Assembly (NCBI RefSeq): GCF_028282165.1 | Contig: NZ_JANQIM010000004.1 | Location: forward strand, 1-64,000 | Source of the DNA: Winogradskyella sp. | Lineage (GTDB): Bacteria > Bacteroidota > Bacteroidia > Flavobacteriales > Flavobacteriaceae | DNA: 64,000 bases | Reading direction: 5' to 3' | Shown here: positions 44,749 to 54,302 of the stretch, in pieces | Position numbering within the stretch: the first letter of the stretch is position 1 | How the letters are laid out: each line of letters starts with the position of its first letter | The notes under the pieces: model-generated | What the model was told of the DNA's origin: nothing | Database searches by the model: none | What the model saw: only the letters and a program-made list of their open reading frames with translations | Position numbers and translations under genes: made by a program

Positions 44749-45635
44749 GCGGTTTTATTTGGAACTTTATCTTTATGCTTCCAACGTTTGTGCGTCCATA
44801 AATAAAATTCTGGCCTAGCTTTTATTTGTGCTTCTAAAAGACGGTTGAATTTTTCCGTTATTTTAAAATCGGGTTCTTCTTTAGGGTTTTCGGATAAACT
44901 TATGATTTCTGCTTCATAGTGACCTCGCTTCAATTTATCAATTTTTAAAAATCCGATAGGGTAATTGTATTTTTTCGCCACAGCTTCAGCACCAACAAAA
45001 CTCGGAACAGTAATTCCCATAAAGTTTAACCATACATTATTGGCACGCATTTTAGGGGATTGATCACTTAAAAAAGCAATCATGCGTTTATCCTTTTTCT
45101 TGTCGAGTTCTTTAATTCTACCAATGGCTTTTTTAGAACCTACAAGTTCTGTGTTGTATTTAGACCGTATACGTCTTACTAAATTATCAAAATAAGAATT
45201 GGCGATTTTTTTATACAATACTAAACCAGGAATATTGATATGAGATTGCAATACTATTGACCATTCATAACTGGCATAATGCCCAAACATTAAAATAGAA
45301 CTAGATTGGGAAGATTCAAGCGCTTTTATTTTTTCAGGATTTTTAAGTACAAAACGCTTATTCAATTGGCTTTTTGAAATGCTTAGCGTTTTTATCATTT
45401 CCAAAAATAGATCACAGAGATGTTTATAAAATCTTTTGGTAATCGTATTGATTTCTCTTTCAGACTTGTTAGGAAAAACTAGTTTTAAATTACCCTTAAC
45501 TATAGATTTTCTATAGCCAAAGATTCTGTATATAAAAAAGTAAACCACATCAGAAAGTGCATAGAGTAACCTAAATGGTAAGATGGAAATTAACCACAGG
45601 ACTGGATAAATTAAAATGTAAGCAATAAGTTGCAT
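44745..45635 (-). CDS. Lysophospholipid / lipid A acyltransferase (LpxL/HtrB-like)
   Basis: A 296-residue inner-membrane acyltransferase with an N-terminal membrane helix (AYILIYPVLWLISILPFRLLY). The motif MFGHYASYEWSIVL holds the HxxxxE pair of the LpxL active site; SDQSPKMRANNVWLNFMG, VPSFVGAEAVAKKYNYPIGF and PEFYLWTHKRWKHK follow, as in the family. It transfers a secondary acyl chain to lipid A. The usual second residue block in flavobacterial members, HYGNWEW, is HYASYEW here. The gene overlaps the aminotransferase gene by 4 bases tail to tail and is divergent from the rhomboid gene. Confidence 0.88.
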   Translation of the reverse strand: MQLIAYILIYPVLWLISILPFRLLYALSDVVYFFIYRIFGYRKSIVKGNLKLVFPNKSEREINTITKRFYKHLCDLFLEMIKTLSISKSQLNKRFVLKNPEKIKALESSQSSSILMFGHYASYEWSIVLQSHINIPGLVLYKKIANSYFDNLVRRIRSKYNTELVGSKKAIGRIKELDKKKDKRMIAFLSDQSPKMRANNVWLNFMGITVPSFVGAEAVAKKYNYPIGFLKIDKLKRGHYEAEIISLSENPKEEPDFKITEKFNRLLEAQIKARPEFYLWTHKRWKHKDKVPNKTA

Positions 45636-45644
45636 AAAAGCGTG

Positions 45645-45675
45645 TTCTTTCTGAAGCGCAAATATATTATATTTG
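45645..45675 (+). promoter_or_regulatory. Candidate promoter of the rhomboid gene
   Basis: TTC (45645-45647, one off TTG), 20 bases, then TATATTTG (45668-45675), 16 bases before the ATG at 45692. Confidence 0.4.
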
Positions 45676-45691
45676 GCTCAATAGATATTTT

Positions 45692-46345
45692 ATGTACAAA
45701 TTAGATCCTGTTACCATTGCCATTATTGCGGCTAATGTCATCATGTCTTTAAAGGGTTTTGATGATCGTTTATTTTTTGAAAAATATAAGTTTAATGTTG
45801 GTAGTATTAGACGAGGTGAACAGATAAGAATGCTTAGTTCTGGGTTTCTGCATGTAGATACTACGCATCTGCTATTTAATATGTTAACCTTATATTTTTT
45901 TGCGAGTTATGTCATTGGTCCTTTGGGAACATTAAATTTTGTTATCATTTATTTTGCAAGTCTAATTTTTGGGAATTTATTATCCCTTTATTTTCATAAA
46001 GAAGAGTATTGGTACAGTGCTGTTGGAGCTAGTGGTGCTGTTACAGGAGTCTTGTACGCTGCCATATTGTTAGACCCAGGAATGAGTTTGTATATGTTTT
46101 TTGTTCCAATTCCAATTCCTGGATACGTTTTTGGTATAGGCTATTTACTGTACTCAATTTATGGCATGAAAAACAGAATCGGCAATATTGGTCACGATGC
46201 GCATTTTGGAGGTGCAGTAGGCGGATATGCGGTGACACTGATTTTGATGCCAAGTTTATTTGAAACGGACTTGGGACATATAGGGCTTTTGGCCATACCT
46301 ATCATTATTCTTTACATATTATACAAGACTGGAAGATTACATTAA
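45692..46345 (+). CDS. Rhomboid family intramembrane serine protease
   Basis: A 217-residue membrane protein with six helices. The catalytic Ser is in the GASGAVTGVLYAAI loop (about residue 115) and the catalytic His in NIGHDAHFGGAVGGYAV (about 171), where the GxxxH/GG pattern forms the last helix pair. RRGEQIRMLSSGFLHVDTTH with LLFNMLTLYFF is the N-terminal rhomboid segment with its His and Asn. It cleaves membrane proteins within the bilayer; targets unknown. The stop codon lies inside the left arm of the terminator at 46340-46376. Confidence 0.92.
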   Translation: MYKLDPVTIAIIAANVIMSLKGFDDRLFFEKYKFNVGSIRRGEQIRMLSSGFLHVDTTHLLFNMLTLYFFASYVIGPLGTLNFVIIYFASLIFGNLLSLYFHKEEYWYSAVGASGAVTGVLYAAILLDPGMSLYMFFVPIPIPGYVFGIGYLLYSIYGMKNRIGNIGHDAHFGGAVGGYAVTLILMPSLFETDLGHIGLLAIPIIILYILYKTGRLH

Positions 46346-46376
46346 AAAAGCCTGCAATTTGCAGGCTTTTTTAATG
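46340..46376. terminator. Bidirectional rho-independent terminator
   Basis: A perfect 18-bp stem, CATTAAAAAAGCCTGCAA paired with TTGCAGGCTTTTTTAATG, with a minimal loop. The A and T runs on both sides let it serve both the rhomboid gene (+) and the TlpA-like gene (-), whose stop codons are 5 bases inside and 17 bases beyond it. Confidence 0.9.
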
Positions 46377-46392
46377 TACTGTAATCTGCATA

Positions 46393-47562
46393 TTAAAATT
46401 CGTCTAAAAGCTCTCGGATTTTGCGCTCTAAAGCTATTCCTCTTAAATTCTTTGCAACAATTGTCCCGTCAGCATCTAGAATATAAGTCGCCGGAATGGA
46501 CTGAATATTATATAATTTGGCTACTGGGTCGTTGAAATATTTGAGGTTAGACACGTGGTGCCAAGTTAACCCGTCTTTATCAATAGCATCTAACCAAGCC
46601 TTTTTTGGGTCTTGCTGTCTACTTTGGCCATCTAATGATACGCCAATGATTTCTAAACCTTTATCATGATACTTTTCATAAACTTTTACCACATTAGGAT
46701 TTTCTTTTCTACATGGGCCACACCAAGCTGCCCAAAAGTCGATGATGGTCACTTTTCCCTTTAAGTTTTCTAGACTCACAAGAGTCCCGTCTGGTGTTGG
46801 TGCTTCAAAATTTGGAGCAATTTTCCCGATTTCTAAATGTGCTGTTTTTTGGTAAGCCTCATAAAGCTTATCTAGTTTTTGTTTTACTACTAATCCTTTT
46901 TTTGACGTTTTTAGTTTTGGGATAAGGTTTTCATAAGCTTCCATGTAGCCAATTATGTCAAAGCCTCTTCTGCTAGACTCTAATTCAATGAGATTAAGGC
47001 TAAAATAGCGGTCACTATTTTCTTTTACAAAGCTGAGGGGATAAGCAAATTGTTTTTCTCTTAAATCTTGCATAGCTTTTCCAATAGAATCTCTTTTTTC
47101 TGGTGCTGGTTCTTTGCCCAGCTTATTAAACTCCGCCATTATGGCTTCGCCTTCTTCTTTGAATACTAACATACCGTTTTGGAAAATCTCATATCCTTCA
47201 TTAGATTTAGAACCAGTTACCTTAGATTCCATAGGAATTTCTTTATTAAAATCGATATCAATAACACTATTTTCTAACATAAAAACAACATTTCCCATAC
47301 TTCCGTCTGCAGAAAGAAAATAAACACTAGGTTCTTCAACAGAGCCCTTAATTGAAAACTTTTCATCCATAACAATAGCCGAATCTTTCATAACCTGTTG
47401 TCCGGTTTCATCTATTTTCGCCAACCGTACTCTAATACCATTATGAATACCTTCTGCATTACCATTGATGACATAAGTTGTTCTATTTTCATCTTTACAA
47501 CTCGTAAGGATTAAGCCTAAAGCAAGTATTGTCAGTATTTTTCTCATCTTTTGTGTTTTCAA
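46393..47562 (-). CDS. TlpA-like thioredoxin lipoprotein with DUF4369 domain
   Basis: A 389-residue periplasmic lipoprotein. The signal peptide has a lipobox LTSC (Cys22 from the first Met; an alternative start is 15 bases on). Residues 30-130 form the DUF4369 beta domain (YVINGNAEGIHNGIRVRLAK, DEKFSIKGSVEEPSVYFL). A helical linker and then a thioredoxin domain (about 245-389) follow, with the active site WAAWCGPCRKEN and the cis-Pro loop IQSIPATYILD. It is a thiol-disulfide oxidoreductase for cytochrome c maturation or periplasmic repair. Single gene, terminated at 46340-46376. Confidence 0.92.
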   Translation of the reverse strand: MKTQKMRKILTILALGLILTSCKDENRTTYVINGNAEGIHNGIRVRLAKIDETGQQVMKDSAIVMDEKFSIKGSVEEPSVYFLSADGSMGNVVFMLENSVIDIDFNKEIPMESKVTGSKSNEGYEIFQNGMLVFKEEGEAIMAEFNKLGKEPAPEKRDSIGKAMQDLREKQFAYPLSFVKENSDRYFSLNLIELESSRRGFDIIGYMEAYENLIPKLKTSKKGLVVKQKLDKLYEAYQKTAHLEIGKIAPNFEAPTPDGTLVSLENLKGKVTIIDFWAAWCGPCRKENPNVVKVYEKYHDKGLEIIGVSLDGQSRQQDPKKAWLDAIDKDGLTWHHVSNLKYFNDPVAKLYNIQSIPATYILDADGTIVAKNLRGIALERKIRELLDEF

Positions 47563-47643
47563 GTTTTGCTCTGCAAATATAAAAACTAAGCCTAATAATT
47601 AAATCATTAGTTTGTGAATTAAATCTTAAATGCTCGAGCTACT

Positions 47644-47674
47644 TTTAACAATCACATATTTTGCAATACTTTTG
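47644..47674 (+). promoter_or_regulatory. Candidate promoter of mnmE
   Basis: TTT (47644-47646), 20 bases, then TACTTTTG (47667-47674), 17 bases before the ATG at 47692. The -7 part is exact, the -33 one off. Confidence 0.45.
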
Positions 47675-47691
47675 CATCAAAGCAGTTAATT

Positions 47692-49077
47692 ATGCATAGC
47701 GATACTATTGTAGCATTAGCAACACCATCTGGCAGTGGAGCCATAGCTGTTATACGATTATCTGGTAAAGCCGCAATATCTATAGCTTCAAAAGCCTTTC
47801 GATCAGTTTCTGGAAAAGATCTTAGAAAGCAAGTAACTCATACCATTCATTTGGGCCATGTAATAGATGGTAACAAAACATTAGATGAGGTTTTGGTATC
47901 CGTTTTTAAAAATCCAAATTCCTACACTGGGGAAGATGTCATAGAAGTATCCTGCCATGGGTCATCATATATTCAGCAAGAAATCATTCAGTTGTTTTTA
48001 AGATTAGGATGCAGAATGGCCACACCTGGTGAGTTTACATTACGTGCATTTTTGAATGGAAAATTGGATTTAAGTCAGGCTGAAGCTGTGGCCGATTTAA
48101 TATCGAGCGATAACGAGGCCTCACATCAAATTGCCATGCAGCAAATGCGTGGTGGATTTTCTTCTGAAATTGCAAAACTAAGGGAAGAACTCTTAAATTT
48201 TGCGTCGTTGATTGAACTGGAACTCGATTTTGCTGAAGAAGATGTTGAATTTGCCGACAGAACACAGTTTAAGGAACTCATAGAGCGCATCAGTTTTGTG
48301 CTGAAACGCCTTATAGATTCATTTGCGGTAGGCAATGTTATTAAAAATGGAATTCCCGTAGCTATCGTAGGAGAACCCAATGTGGGTAAGTCTACTTTAT
48401 TGAATGCTCTACTTAATGAAGATAGAGCGATAGTATCTGAAATTGCTGGAACTACCAGAGACACGATCGAAGATGAAATTTCAATTGGAGGTATAGGCTT
48501 TCGATTTATAGACACTGCAGGCATTAGAGATACAGAGGATGTAGTAGAAAGCATCGGCATAAAGAAGACGTTTGAAAAAATTGACCAGTCTCAAGTTACT
48601 ATTTATCTATTTGATGCGTACAAGCATATCGATAATCTAGAAACTGTTAGAATAGAGATTGAAAAAATAAGAAATAAATATCCACAAAAGCCACTGTTGG
48701 TATTAGCCAATAAAATTGATGAGCTGAATGATATACAGTTAGCGGCCATTAATTCAAACATAGCTGATATCCTTTTATTATCTGCCAAAACCGGTTTTGG
48801 AGTTGAACAACTGACCAATTCACTTTTAAATCTTATCAATACTGGAGCATTAAGAAATAACGAGACTATAGTGACCAACTCCCGTCATTATGATGCCCTT
48901 TTAAAAGCTTTTGAAGAAATCCAAAAGGTACAACATGGTCTGGAGACAGGTCTGTCTGGAGATTTATTGGCCATAGATATCCGTCAGGCTTTATATCATT
49001 TTGGTGAGATCACAGGAGAAATTACTAATGATGACTTGTTGGGCAATATTTTTGCTAATTTCTGTATCGGGAAGTAA
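47692..49077 (+). CDS. mnmE: tRNA-5-carboxymethylaminomethyl-2-thiouridine synthesis GTPase MnmE
   Basis: A 461-residue MnmE (TrmE). The N-terminal folate-binding part opens DTIVALATPSGSGAIAVIRLSG; the helical domain has GRMATPGEFTLRAFLNGKLDL with the variant CRMATPG. The G domain shows GEPNVGKSTLLNALL (G1), GTTRDTIEDE (G2), DTAGIRDTEDVVE (G3), NKID (G4), and the C-terminus ends in FANFCIGK, where the Cys is required for modification. With MnmG it modifies U34 of several tRNAs. Complete, usual length. The base pattern TCCCGTAGCTATCGTAGGA within it is simply G-domain coding. Confidence 0.97.
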   Translation: MHSDTIVALATPSGSGAIAVIRLSGKAAISIASKAFRSVSGKDLRKQVTHTIHLGHVIDGNKTLDEVLVSVFKNPNSYTGEDVIEVSCHGSSYIQQEIIQLFLRLGCRMATPGEFTLRAFLNGKLDLSQAEAVADLISSDNEASHQIAMQQMRGGFSSEIAKLREELLNFASLIELELDFAEEDVEFADRTQFKELIERISFVLKRLIDSFAVGNVIKNGIPVAIVGEPNVGKSTLLNALLNEDRAIVSEIAGTTRDTIEDEISIGGIGFRFIDTAGIRDTEDVVESIGIKKTFEKIDQSQVTIYLFDAYKHIDNLETVRIEIEKIRNKYPQKPLLVLANKIDELNDIQLAAINSNIADILLLSAKTGFGVEQLTNSLLNLINTGALRNNETIVTNSRHYDALLKAFEEIQKVQHGLETGLSGDLLAIDIRQALYHFGEITGEITNDDLLGNIFANFCIGK

Positions 49078-49282
49078 ACCAATTTTATCGTTTATTTCAT
49101 TCAATTTTTTTTTATTATTTATCTGGAATTACCTTTTAGAACTAATTCTGTCAAAACAAAAGCTTTTATGTTTTGTTTAACAAAAACAAAAAAAAGTTAA
49201 ACATTTTATATATCTTTATTATCCCCTTTGATTACAATCCTTAATTTGTTTTTAAATCCATTAACCTGTAAATCATCATAGT

Positions 49283-50584
49283 ATGAGAACAATGCGTTTT
49301 TTTCTATTAATTATGTCTGTTGTATTACCTCAACACATTTCTGGGCAAAAAATACTAGACAGTAACCAATCTGATCCTAATGCGATGGAATGGATGCAAG
49401 GATTTCCACCATCAGAAGAAAGGACTGTATCTGCAATCGATGGTAGCTTCTTTCAATTTCCTGCTTTAAGATACAGTGTTTGCCACATGAGACAATTTAT
49501 GCCAACTACAGAGGTCAAGGCATCTACTGATCGGCATTATAAGTTCAAAGTTAAATTGGATTCTAATATTGATAGAGTCACTTTTTTACCAACCAACAGT
49601 TCCGATATGATGACTTTTAAAGAAGCTTTGGGGGTCAATTATACGGATGGATTATTAATTCTGCATAAAGGAAAAATTGTTTATGAAAAGTATTTTGGGG
49701 CATTACAACCAGATGGAGTCCATGCCGCAATGTCTGTAAGCAAAACATTTACAGGTACTCTGGGTGGTTTACTAGTTGAAGAAGGGCTGTTAGATGAAAA
49801 TAAGACTGGAGTAGATTATGTGCCTGAACTAAAAGATTCAGCCTTTGGAGATGCTACGATTAGACAAATTTTGGATATGATCACTGGTTTGAAGTACAGT
49901 GAGGATTACTCAGATCCCAAAGCCGAGATTTGGGCATTTTCAGCTGCGGGGAATCCATTTCCGAAGCCATCCTCTTATAACGGACCAAACAATTACTACG
50001 ATTATTTAAAGACAGTTGAGAAAGATGGTAACCATGGTGAAGCATTTGGCTATAAGACCATTAATACTGATGTGATGGGATGGATTATTTCGAGAGTTAC
50101 AGGCAAGAGTATTCCCGAGTTATTATCAGAGCGGATATGGAAACCTTTAGGTACTCATCATGATGGTTATTTTCAGGTCGATGGAGCTGGTATTGCATTT
50201 GCTGGCGGTGGCTTTAGTGCCAATATGCGCGATATGGCCATGTTCGGGGAAATGGTGCGTAATATGGGGAAGTTCAATAAAAAACAAATATTACCAGAAG
50301 CTTTAATTAGAGACATAATGAAAGGTGGTGATAAGGAAGCGTTTAGTCAATCTGCATACGGTTCTTTAAAGGGATGGAGTTATCGTGATATGTGGTGGAT
50401 AACACATAATGAACATGGTGCATTTGCTGCACGTGGTGTACATGGGCAAACTATCTACATAGACCCAAAAGCTGAAATGGTTCTGGTTAGATTTTCATCT
50501 CATCCCGAAGCAAAAAATGCCAAGATTGATCCAACATCATTACCAGCCTATCATGCTGTGGCTAATTACTTATTAAATAAGTAG
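49283..50584 (+). CDS. Exported serine hydrolase (beta-lactamase/class C family)
   Basis: A 433-residue exported enzyme, signal peptide ending in HISGQ. The beta-lactamase fold has the SxxK motif in AAMSVSKTFTGTLGG (Ser about 151, Lys about 154), the second catalytic motif YKTINTDVMGW and the third loop ARGVHGQTIYIDP (HGQ in place of KTG). The family includes esterases, D-amino-peptidases and 6-aminohexanoate-dimer hydrolases (NylB-like), the last because of the conserved RQILDMITGLKYSEDYSDP block. Substrate not resolvable. It precedes the coiled-coil lipoprotein gene by 23 bases, so may be in the same transcript. Confidence 0.85.
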   Translation: MRTMRFFLLIMSVVLPQHISGQKILDSNQSDPNAMEWMQGFPPSEERTVSAIDGSFFQFPALRYSVCHMRQFMPTTEVKASTDRHYKFKVKLDSNIDRVTFLPTNSSDMMTFKEALGVNYTDGLLILHKGKIVYEKYFGALQPDGVHAAMSVSKTFTGTLGGLLVEEGLLDENKTGVDYVPELKDSAFGDATIRQILDMITGLKYSEDYSDPKAEIWAFSAAGNPFPKPSSYNGPNNYYDYLKTVEKDGNHGEAFGYKTINTDVMGWIISRVTGKSIPELLSERIWKPLGTHHDGYFQVDGAGIAFAGGGFSANMRDMAMFGEMVRNMGKFNKKQILPEALIRDIMKGGDKEAFSQSAYGSLKGWSYRDMWWITHNEHGAFAARGVHGQTIYIDPKAEMVLVRFSSHPEAKNAKIDPTSLPAYHAVANYLLNK

Positions 50585-50607
50585 TACTTAATTAAATATA
50601 CGCTAAA

Positions 50608-51774
50608 ATGAAAAATTCTAAGGTCAATGGTTATTTTGTAAATATTATTTTATCCATTTCTTTTTTATGTAGTTCTTGCTCTTTGGTAAAAATTGAGAGT
50701 GAACAAAAGCCATTAGGAGTAAGAGAGTTAAATACCAGGTTGCTAACACAAAAATTTGCGCAAACTGCTATGGATAGGGTAGAGCAGGCGGCTGACAGTA
50801 TTTTAAATTTATCGGCTGATAGAAAGAACATACAGCTAAATACGATTCACTGGAAAATTAAGACTTCTGAAGAGCTTGGAAAAATTAGTTTTCAGACAGA
50901 ACCAAAGATAGCCTTAATGGATACTTGGTCGTATTTCTTGGAAGTAAGAAATTCACTTAATAGATCCGAATTAAGTGGTGTCTTTGCCGAATATAAACCC
51001 GTTGCTATAGATGCAGTTGATAGGAACATTGAAGACATAGAGAAGATAGCTAGCAATGTTTTAACTAATAAAGAATATTCTAAAATCAAGGATTTTGTAT
51101 ACCAATATGCTAATGATACACCACTATTGCTACAAAAAGAATTCAAACATAAATCGATAAGGGAGTCGTATTTAAAATTTAAACAAATACCTGACAGTAC
51201 AGCAGTACAAACTGTTGGGACCCTATCAGAAGTGGTGGCGGATGCTACTAATCGTTTCGGTTACTATTCAGATGCGTCAGGAAAGCGATTCAATTGGAAA
51301 ACCGAGATGATACTACGTGAGAGAGGTATCGATTCAATGGATATCGAAGCTAAGATTGCAGAAGTCGACAAACAGTTTGAACGCTTACTAAAAGTGGCTG
51401 AGGACTCACCTGAAACTATTGAAGACGCTATCGTTGAGTTTAAAAATAACATTAGCCCATTATTTAGAAATCTTAATTATGAAATTGGTTCTGCAATGCG
51501 CAGTTTATCTTCGGATGTAGAGGATATTGATTTAATGATTAAAAGAGAACGTGTTGCTCTTGATTCTATTATTAAAAGAGAACGAATTGCACTAAGCACT
51601 AAGGCACAAGATTTAGTAGATAATGGAATAGAGAATGCCTTTGAAAGCTTAGGTAAAACTATAAAAGGGCTAATATTTTATTTAATTCTCCTTTTTGTAG
51701 TTGTTTCCGGTTTGCCATTTTATTTGGGTTATATAGCAGGTAAAAGAAAATCAAAGCATACAATTAAAGACTAA
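50608..51774 (+). CDS. Lipoprotein with coiled-coil body and C-terminal membrane helix
   Basis: A 388-residue protein of unusual topology. The signal peptide carries a lipobox CSSC (Cys about 24), followed by a mostly helical body of about 320 residues, and a hydrophobic C-terminal helix (LIFYLILLFVVVSGLPFYLGY) with a basic tail GKRKSKHTIKD. Near the end is an exact-type duplication of a 13-residue unit: MIKRERVALDS, then IIKRERIALST. No named domain recognised; it looks somewhat like chemotaxis-receptor helices. If both anchors are used, the protein would span from a lipid anchor to a transmembrane helix. It follows the serine hydrolase closely. Confidence 0.7.
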   Translation: MKNSKVNGYFVNIILSISFLCSSCSLVKIESEQKPLGVRELNTRLLTQKFAQTAMDRVEQAADSILNLSADRKNIQLNTIHWKIKTSEELGKISFQTEPKIALMDTWSYFLEVRNSLNRSELSGVFAEYKPVAIDAVDRNIEDIEKIASNVLTNKEYSKIKDFVYQYANDTPLLLQKEFKHKSIRESYLKFKQIPDSTAVQTVGTLSEVVADATNRFGYYSDASGKRFNWKTEMILRERGIDSMDIEAKIAEVDKQFERLLKVAEDSPETIEDAIVEFKNNISPLFRNLNYEIGSAMRSLSSDVEDIDLMIKRERVALDSIIKRERIALSTKAQDLVDNGIENAFESLGKTIKGLIFYLILLFVVVSGLPFYLGYIAGKRKSKHTIKD

Positions 51775-52249
51775 ATCTGCCAATGCCAATTAAATGTATA
51801 CTAAGTTTATATAAAAGATTTTTTGTTTTAAAGATTCACTATCTATGATATTGGCGTTCTGTTTTTGTATTCCTAGCACTCATAGTCAATAAAATAAGAC
51901 AATATTACTTTCTGTATCGATAAAAAGTTCAAGAATTATCCTGTATTCGTATTCTTTTTCCTGTAAATCCCATTAGGGCAAGAAAGAGTGCTTTATGCAT
52001 CCGGATTTCACAAAATAGAACTAAATGGGTTTTACGATTTTTAAAAGTTCTCTAAAAATATAATTGGTGATTTTGTAAAAAGCTTAGTTGAAGAAGAAAA
52101 ATATACATCTCAATAAGAAGGGAAGTTTTGCAAAATGTACTAGAACTATTTAAAGGTAGACCATGGATTAAGAAATTGTATTGAGTACTTAATTTTATTT
52201 TAATTCTTTCTGAGTTAATTTATATTTATCCTATAAAATCACCACTGTT
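51775..52249. other. Gene-poor region of 475 bases
   Basis: No intact gene found in either strand. The sequence is strongly AT-rich with no long repeats. One interrupted reading frame at 51910-52116 is listed separately as a possible remnant. The leader of the GTG-started kinase gene occupies the last part. Confidence 0.5.
51910..52116 (+). pseudogene. Possible gene remnant with two internal stops
   Basis: Read in one frame the stretch gives segments of protein-like sequence: FCIDKKFKNYPVFVF, then a stop, IPLGQERVLYASGFHKIELN, a segment to YDF, a stop, and KFSKNIIGDFVKSLVEEEKY ending in a stop after TSQ. Charged and hydrophobic residues alternate as in real protein, but composition alone could produce it. 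I do not recognise the family. It would be a decayed gene between the lipoprotein and the sensor kinase. Confidence 0.25.
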
Positions 52250-54298
52250 GTGCAAAAGTACACTTTATATATATGTCTTATGCTTTTAGGCTTTAGTCAC
52301 CTCAATGCGCAACACAATGATGTGCCTGTAGATAGTATTTATATGCTTCGTGAACTCTCTAGGGATGAGTCTAAGTATACACTAGAACAATGTCTAATTT
52401 TTGCACAACGTTCTTTAAAACTCGCTAAGCAGACTAAAATTGATTCTACGATATTGTGGTCTAATATGAGATTATCAGGGGTTTATTTTTCTTTAGGAAG
52501 ACATGATTTATATGTATCTATAAATCAAAGCATTTTTAAAACAGCTGAACGGATTAATGACAAAAAAGCCATTGCTCATTCTAGCTCTAACTTAGGGGGT
52601 TATTATCATTATTTTAAACCTAAGGATAGTGCTTATATTTATTTGATAAAGGCTTTAAAATACAATCAATATGCCGACGCAAAGTATAAGCATCACCCTC
52701 ATCTAATCATTGCCGACATTTACATAGAATTAAAACTATATTTAAAATGCGAGGAACATATAGTTAGAGGGTTAAGTTTTTTGAATGAACTGCCAGAAAC
52801 TCTAGAACGTCTTGATGCTAAATTTGATTTATATAATTTGTTAGGTATGGTATGTGATGATCAAGAATATCACGAAAAAGCCTTGAAATATTATAAAAAA
52901 GCTATTGAGGTTAGTAAAAAGATGATTAGAAAAGGATACGAAGAAGGTGAATTGAATTTGATAATTGCCTATAATAATATAGCCGAAGTTTATCGCAACA
53001 AAAAAAATTATAAAGAAGCTTTGGGATATTATGATAAGATGCATAAAAAAAAGCAATTTTTTAAATATGACCCTTGTCTTTACCCTTTCTTGATAGATAA
53101 TATAGCCATGACAAATTATCTAAATGGTGATACCAATGTTGATGCAATTGTTACTGATTTAAAAAAAGCCTATAGAATTTGTGACACCTTACCAGAGAAT
53201 TACGAGAAAGCAGAAACCAAACAATATATAGCACTAGATATAGCAGAAGTATACAGTAAAGAACATCAAAAGGACAGTGCCTATATATATGCAAAAGAAG
53301 CTTACGAGCTTTCAAAAATCCTAAAAGACAACGATTATAAATTAAAATCTTTAATGCTATTAGCAAATTTAGAAGAAGGTGATAAAGGCAAAGCTTATTT
53401 AAAAGAATATATTACCCTTAGCGATAGTCTTACTAAAGTAGAGCGTAATATGCGTAATAAGTTTGCACGTATTGAGTACGATAGTGATCAGTTAGAAATT
53501 GATAATGTGCAGTTGGCCAAAGAAAAAAAATGGCTCTATACTATAACCCTAGGTCTCTTAGGTTTGTCACTTTTGCTTTATATCATCTTAGTGCAGCGTT
53601 CTAAGAACAGAAAACTAAAGTTCTCTAAAGCACAACAAAAAGCCAATGAAGATATTTATAACCTTATCCTTGCACAACAATATAAATTAGAAGAAGGTCG
53701 GTTACAAGAACGTTACAGAGTCTCAGAAGAACTGCACGATGGTGTTCTTAGTAAACTCTTTGGTACACGTTTAGGTCTAAGCTTCTTAGAATTAGAAGGA
53801 GATACCGAAGACTTAAAAAAGTTTAATGATTACTTAGAGCAAATTAATACTATAGAGAAGGATGTGAGACAACTATCCCATAACTTAAAAACAAATGACT
53901 TGACCGTTGATAATGATTTTAGTAGTATTCTGAAAGCTTTATTAAATGAGCAAAAAGAGTTGCATCATATTGAATATAATTTAACAAATGTATCCTTAAT
54001 AGATTGGAAAACGGTTAGTGACAAGATTAAGGTGAATCTCTACAGGATAATACAAGAAACCTTGTTTAATACTATAAAACATGCTCAAGCAAAGATTGTA
54101 AATCTAGTTTTTAGCTCTACTAATAACAGTTTAGAACTTGTTATTAGTGACGATGGTAAAGGATTCAACCCCAGAAAAGTTAAATATGGGATTGGACTCA
54201 AAAACATTAAGTCTAGGATTAAGGCATTAAAAGGTACGGTTTTTATTGATTCAGGTTTAGGTAAGGGAACAACAATTAAAGTATCATTTCCATTATAA
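52250..54298 (+). CDS. TPR-containing sensor histidine kinase (NarL-type partner, GTG start)
   Basis: A 682-residue sensor. Signal peptide (ending HLNAQ), then TPR repeats about residues 60-400 (EKALKYYKKAIEVSKKMI, YKEALGYYDKMHKK, AYELSKILKDN), a membrane helix WLYTITLGLLGLSLLLYIIL (about 425-445), coiled coil, a HisKA_3-type dimerisation helix with phospho-acceptor His in VSEELHDGVLSKLFGTRLG (about 495), and an ATPase domain DDGKGFNPRKVKYGIGLKN. The start is GTG at 52250; the first ATG in frame would cut the signal peptide. TPRs outside the membrane probably sense a protein or peptide. The regulator gene follows 4 bases later. Confidence 0.9.
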   Translation: MQKYTLYICLMLLGFSHLNAQHNDVPVDSIYMLRELSRDESKYTLEQCLIFAQRSLKLAKQTKIDSTILWSNMRLSGVYFSLGRHDLYVSINQSIFKTAERINDKKAIAHSSSNLGGYYHYFKPKDSAYIYLIKALKYNQYADAKYKHHPHLIIADIYIELKLYLKCEEHIVRGLSFLNELPETLERLDAKFDLYNLLGMVCDDQEYHEKALKYYKKAIEVSKKMIRKGYEEGELNLIIAYNNIAEVYRNKKNYKEALGYYDKMHKKKQFFKYDPCLYPFLIDNIAMTNYLNGDTNVDAIVTDLKKAYRICDTLPENYEKAETKQYIALDIAEVYSKEHQKDSAYIYAKEAYELSKILKDNDYKLKSLMLLANLEEGDKGKAYLKEYITLSDSLTKVERNMRNKFARIEYDSDQLEIDNVQLAKEKKWLYTITLGLLGLSLLLYIILVQRSKNRKLKFSKAQQKANEDIYNLILAQQYKLEEGRLQERYRVSEELHDGVLSKLFGTRLGLSFLELEGDTEDLKKFNDYLEQINTIEKDVRQLSHNLKTNDLTVDNDFSSILKALLNEQKELHHIEYNLTNVSLIDWKTVSDKIKVNLYRIIQETLFNTIKHAQAKIVNLVFSSTNNSLELVISDDGKGFNPRKVKYGIGLKNIKSRIKALKGTVFIDSGLGKGTTIKVSFPL

Positions 54299-54302
54299 TA
54301 TT

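Noticed and set aside
48354-48372. TCCCGTAGCTATCGTAGGA resembling the REP-like palindrome
   Set aside because: It encodes the conserved G1 region (PVAIVGEPN) of MnmE; the similarity is by chance of codons.
48126-48560. Long open frame on the minus strand within mnmE
   Set aside because: A shadow of the true gene; its product is Ser-rich without family resemblance.
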